A stretch of DNA of 16,865 nucleotides. It comes from Candidatus Aenigmatarchaeota archaeon (lineage in GTDB: Archaea; Aenigmatarchaeota; Aenigmatarchaeia; CG10238-14). The notes below the pieces were generated by a model. The model was not told where the DNA came from. It saw nothing but the letters and a program-made list of their open reading frames with translations, and did not search any database. Location: contig DAOVGP010000044.1 in NCBI GenBank assembly GCA_030672375.1, forward strand, positions 1 through 16,865. Reading direction: 5' to 3'. Below, one piece after another: positions 15,163 to 16,865 of this stretch. Made by a program: the position numbers and the translations under genes. How positions within the stretch are numbered: the stretch's first letter is position 1; each line of letters opens with the position of its first letter.

Positions 15163-15609
15163 ATGATGAAAAAAGGACAAACCGCAATGGAGTACTTGAT
15201 GACGTATGGTTGGGCTATATTAATCGTCATCGTAGTTGTTGCAGCTTTGTACAGTATGGGTGTATTCACTGTAAGTCCAGGAGTACCATGTAGTCCGTGC
15301 TTCAGTGCCTTTGCATTTGTAGACTATGCAGACGGAACACTTATGTTTAGAAGTGGTCCAAGAACAATAGCTTTCTTTGTTGACAACATTACATTCATTC
15401 CAGGTAATGGCAATGAATACGTAGGCGATCTTGATGGAGATGGTCTTGCCGAATGTTCATGGAATGATACAGCAACAGACTATTGTACCTCGGGCAATGA
15501 TATCACAATAAGGAATATAACCACGACAGAAGATGTAACAATTACTATAAATTACAAGGACACCAATTCTGGTCTATGGCATACAGACACAGCAACAATC
15601 CACAATTAG
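15163..15609 (+). CDS. Likely major type IV pilin with class III leader
   Basis: The 148-residue protein begins MMKKGQTAMEYLMTYGWAIL. Cleavage after KKG gives mature Q-T-A-M-E with Glu5, followed by a long hydrophobic helix (to about residue 35); this 'KGQTAMEYLMTYGWA' leader is the common archaeal class III type (PF04021). The head has four cysteines, in PCSPC (43/46) and at 98 and 108, so two disulfides may brace it. A DLDGDGLAE loop (89-97) resembles a calcium-binding DxDxDG loop. The C-terminus is Thr-rich beta strand. ATG 15163 is taken for its spacing from AGGAGG; the ATG three bases later is also possible. It is last in the machinery operon and followed by a terminator, which fits the main fibre subunit. 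Confidence 0.85.
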   Translation: MMKKGQTAMEYLMTYGWAILIVIVVVAALYSMGVFTVSPGVPCSPCFSAFAFVDYADGTLMFRSGPRTIAFFVDNITFIPGNGNEYVGDLDGDGLAECSWNDTATDYCTSGNDITIRNITTTEDVTITINYKDTNSGLWHTDTATIHN

Positions 15610-15629
15610 AAATAGTCTAAACTTTTAGC

Positions 15630-15672
15630 GGTTCAAGAAGAACCTTTCTTATTTATTTTTCTTTAGGTTTTA
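15630..15672 (+). terminator. Hairpin plus T-rich terminator after the major pilin
   Basis: GGTTC (15630-15634) and GAACC (15640-15644) form a perfect 5-bp stem with an AAGAA loop, followed by a long T-rich run to about 15672. It sits 21 nt after the pilin stop and should close the machinery operon. Confidence 0.6.
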
Positions 15673-15688
15673 TTGAGAGAATTGATAA

Positions 15689-15707
15689 TGTAATAACTAA
15701 TATTACA
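15689..15707. repeat. Inverted repeat TGTAATA-N5-TATTACA
   Basis: Perfect 7-bp arms with a 5-bp spacer lie between the pilin terminator and the regulator gene. Form and length suit an operator for a dimeric winged-helix protein, such as the one encoded at 15881. The rest of the 15673-15880 spacer holds no convincing gene. Confidence 0.5.
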
Positions 15708-15847
15708 AAAACATTTAAAAGTCATAGACTTATTGAAATAATTTTTCCTGATGTGTGTTTCTGCTTGTTGAAGAGTATAAGTTAGAAAATTATCTATGAA
15801 ATTTGAGGAATTCCAACATTCTTTAAGTATTAGCATTACTATTAAAC

Positions 15848-15858
15848 ATATATATTTA
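15848..15858 (+). promoter_or_regulatory. TATA-like box for the small regulator
   Basis: ATATATATTTA is centred about 28 nt before the ATG at 15881, where no ribosome site is visible. This fits a leaderless transcript beginning at or near the start codon. Confidence 0.4.
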
Positions 15859-15880
15859 ACAGTTTTAGTGGTTATTAATA

Positions 15881-16108
15881 ATGTATGATAGTAGTAAACA
15901 TATAAAACAGAGAATTTTACAACTTCTTGAGACTCATCCTGAAGGTTTAACTATAGAATCATTATCCAAGAAATTAGGCGCTCATAGACAAACTATCAGT
16001 AAATGGCTTTTCTGGTTGGATGGAGCAGAAATTATAGTTAGAAGGAGAGTCGGTTCTGCAACTCTACATTATCTAAAAAAATTTGTTAGGAATTTTGGAG
16101 AAGAGTGA
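15881..16108 (+). CDS. Small winged-helix DNA-binding protein
   Basis: The 75-residue product is a bare winged helix. Helix 1 is IKQRILQLLETHPEG; the next two form the helix-turn-helix with the recognition helix in LGAHRQTISKWLFWLDG; and a wing follows in AEIIVRRRVGSATLHYL. It resembles archaeal MarR/ArsR-like or generic wHTH regulators, but has no ligand or dimerisation domain beyond a short C-terminal tail. It stands six bases ahead of a surface-protein gene and may be in one transcript with it. The palindrome at 15689-15707 is a possible target. Specific family not assigned. Confidence 0.78.
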   Translation: MYDSSKHIKQRILQLLETHPEGLTIESLSKKLGAHRQTISKWLFWLDGAEIIVRRRVGSATLHYLKKFVRNFGEE

Positions 16109-16114
16109 TAGTCG

Positions 16115-16865
16115 ATGGATTATAAATCAAAATTCAAGTTAGGAAAGAAGTCCTTGATAAAACTAAGTTTATTAATCACACTTATTTCTAGCATAATCTT
16201 TCTCATTTTCTATTTATCTACAGTAACGAGTACTGTTCAAGTCGAGAAAACAGGATTGATTCTATACCCACCTTCTGTTGTTGGTAATCTATGGTCAAAA
16301 AAAATACTTGTTTACAATCATGGTCCAGAGCACTATTATAATTTACCTGTAAGGATTACCATTCCTGAAAATCTTGTGGATGTTGAACTTTACAGATATA
16401 TGACATTGAGCATGAAGATGAGGATAACGAATGATCTTAGCTATGATTTTCAGGTTGAAGATACGGATGATGATGGTAAAAATGATAGAGTTAGCTGGAT
16501 TGTTCCTGAACTATCAGAGGTAAGTTTTTCTGTGGAAGGAAGAATTGTTGAACCAGGAACAATTACAACAGCTTCTACCACATCGACATTATCGGCTACA
16601 ATATACACAACTAGTACATCAACAATGGCTGTATATACAACTAGTACACCGACAACATGGACAGTTCAAAAACAAGAAACTACGACTACTGCTATAACTA
16701 CGGCAACAATACCGTCAGAAATCCAAGTCGATTTTGAAAGGGACCTGGACTGCCATAAATGCGGCCAGCATAAAGCGCCTCCCCTGACTGACGTGAAGAT
16801 GACTGTCACAGCGGCTGTTCCCAGCGCAGTGGAGGATGCGGTTTTGGCAGATTATTTCCCAGTCG
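16115..16865 (+). CDS. Membrane-anchored surface protein with Thr-rich linker (5' part)
   Basis: The frame from ATG 16115 stays open to the window end, giving the first 250 residues. A transmembrane anchor (about 14-36) follows a Lys-rich N-terminus. The ectodomain (40-145) looks beta-sandwich-like, and contains VEDTDDDGKNDRVSW (D116-D124), a DxDxDG calcium-loop-like string. A threonine-rich linker (148-200) has repeated YTTSTST/YTTSTPT units. From about residue 206 a new module begins with a CHKCGQHK motif (C213, C216) and VKMTVTAAVPSAVE. DNA composition changes there from AT-rich to about 57% GC. The gene lies six bases after the winged-helix gene. No named family is recognised; a surface binding or S-layer-associated role is a guess. 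Confidence 0.7.
   Translation, partial: MDYKSKFKLGKKSLIKLSLLITLISSIIFLIFYLSTVTSTVQVEKTGLILYPPSVVGNLWSKKILVYNHGPEHYYNLPVRITIPENLVDVELYRYMTLSMKMRITNDLSYDFQVEDTDDDGKNDRVSWIVPELSEVSFSVEGRIVEPGTITTASTTSTLSATIYTTSTSTMAVYTTSTPTTWTVQKQETTTTAITTATIPSEIQVDFERDLDCHKCGQHKAPPLTDVKMTVTAAVPSAVEDAVLADYFPV

Noticed and set aside
15663..15836. Minus-strand ORF of 57 codons between the pilin and the regulator
   Set aside because: No ribosome site, no recognisable protein pattern, and it runs through the palindrome and the terminator T tract of the pilin gene.
15797..15887. Plus-strand ORF of 30 codons ending inside the regulator start
   Set aside because: It spans the TATA-like box of the regulator and has no ribosome site; likely chance.
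1..16865. CRISPR array, insertion sequence or integrase
   Set aside because: No regularly spaced repeats, transposase motifs or attachment-site duplications were seen anywhere in the window.

Overview
The window is AT-rich archaeal DNA. The archaeal signs are class III (archaeal pilin/archaellin type) prepilin leaders with a K/R-G-Q cleavage site, an archaeal e-MtaB-like methylthiotransferase with a C-terminal TRAM domain, GGTGA/GGAGG ribosome binding sites, and TATA-like boxes about 25-30 nt upstream of several start codons, which suggests leaderless transcripts. Small cysteine-rich and threonine-rich surface proteins and the low GC would suit a DPANN-type lineage (for example Aenigmarchaeota or Woesearchaeota) or a neighbour of them. 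That placement is inference; no rRNA or tRNA gene was found to support it.

Left third (1-5700): the 3' end of a possible HD-domain protein; a 41-codon candidate zinc-ribbon ORF on the minus strand; a TatD-family metallohydrolase; a radical SAM/helix-hairpin-helix protein of the putative DNA modification/repair family; a flavin-reductase-like FMN protein; an extremely basic 67-residue protein with a (KKKV/KRKV) tail; then, on the minus strand, a PH-domain membrane protein followed by the methylthiotransferase; and a membrane-anchored, 16-cysteine surface protein.

Centre and right (5732-15609) is one archaeal type IV pilus locus made of two divergent operons sharing the 77-bp spacer 10735-10811. 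Leftward lie five genes, most overlapping or touching, that all begin with a prepilin-like leader: two small pilin-like proteins with Glu at mature position 5, a 157-residue protein, an 816-residue VWA-domain protein, and a 415-residue cysteine-free protein. Rightward lie a two-CBS plus winged-helix protein, a FlaI/TadA/VirB11-type secretion ATPase, two T2SSF (TadB/TadC, FlaJ-like) platform proteins, and a small pilin that is the likely major subunit. The inferred machine is one ATPase on a two-protein platform that builds a pilus of the 15163-15609 pilin, with a Tad-like minor set including a VWA candidate adhesin at the tip. The CBS protein, translationally coupled to the ATPase, could tie pilus activity to adenine-nucleotide levels. 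No prepilin peptidase is in the window, so it must be elsewhere.

Right end (15610-16865): a hairpin terminator, a short AT-rich spacer with a palindrome, a small winged-helix regulator, and the 5' part of a membrane-anchored surface protein with a Thr-rich linker. Its last ~125 bases jump to about 57% GC, which marks a transferred domain or an assembly artefact.
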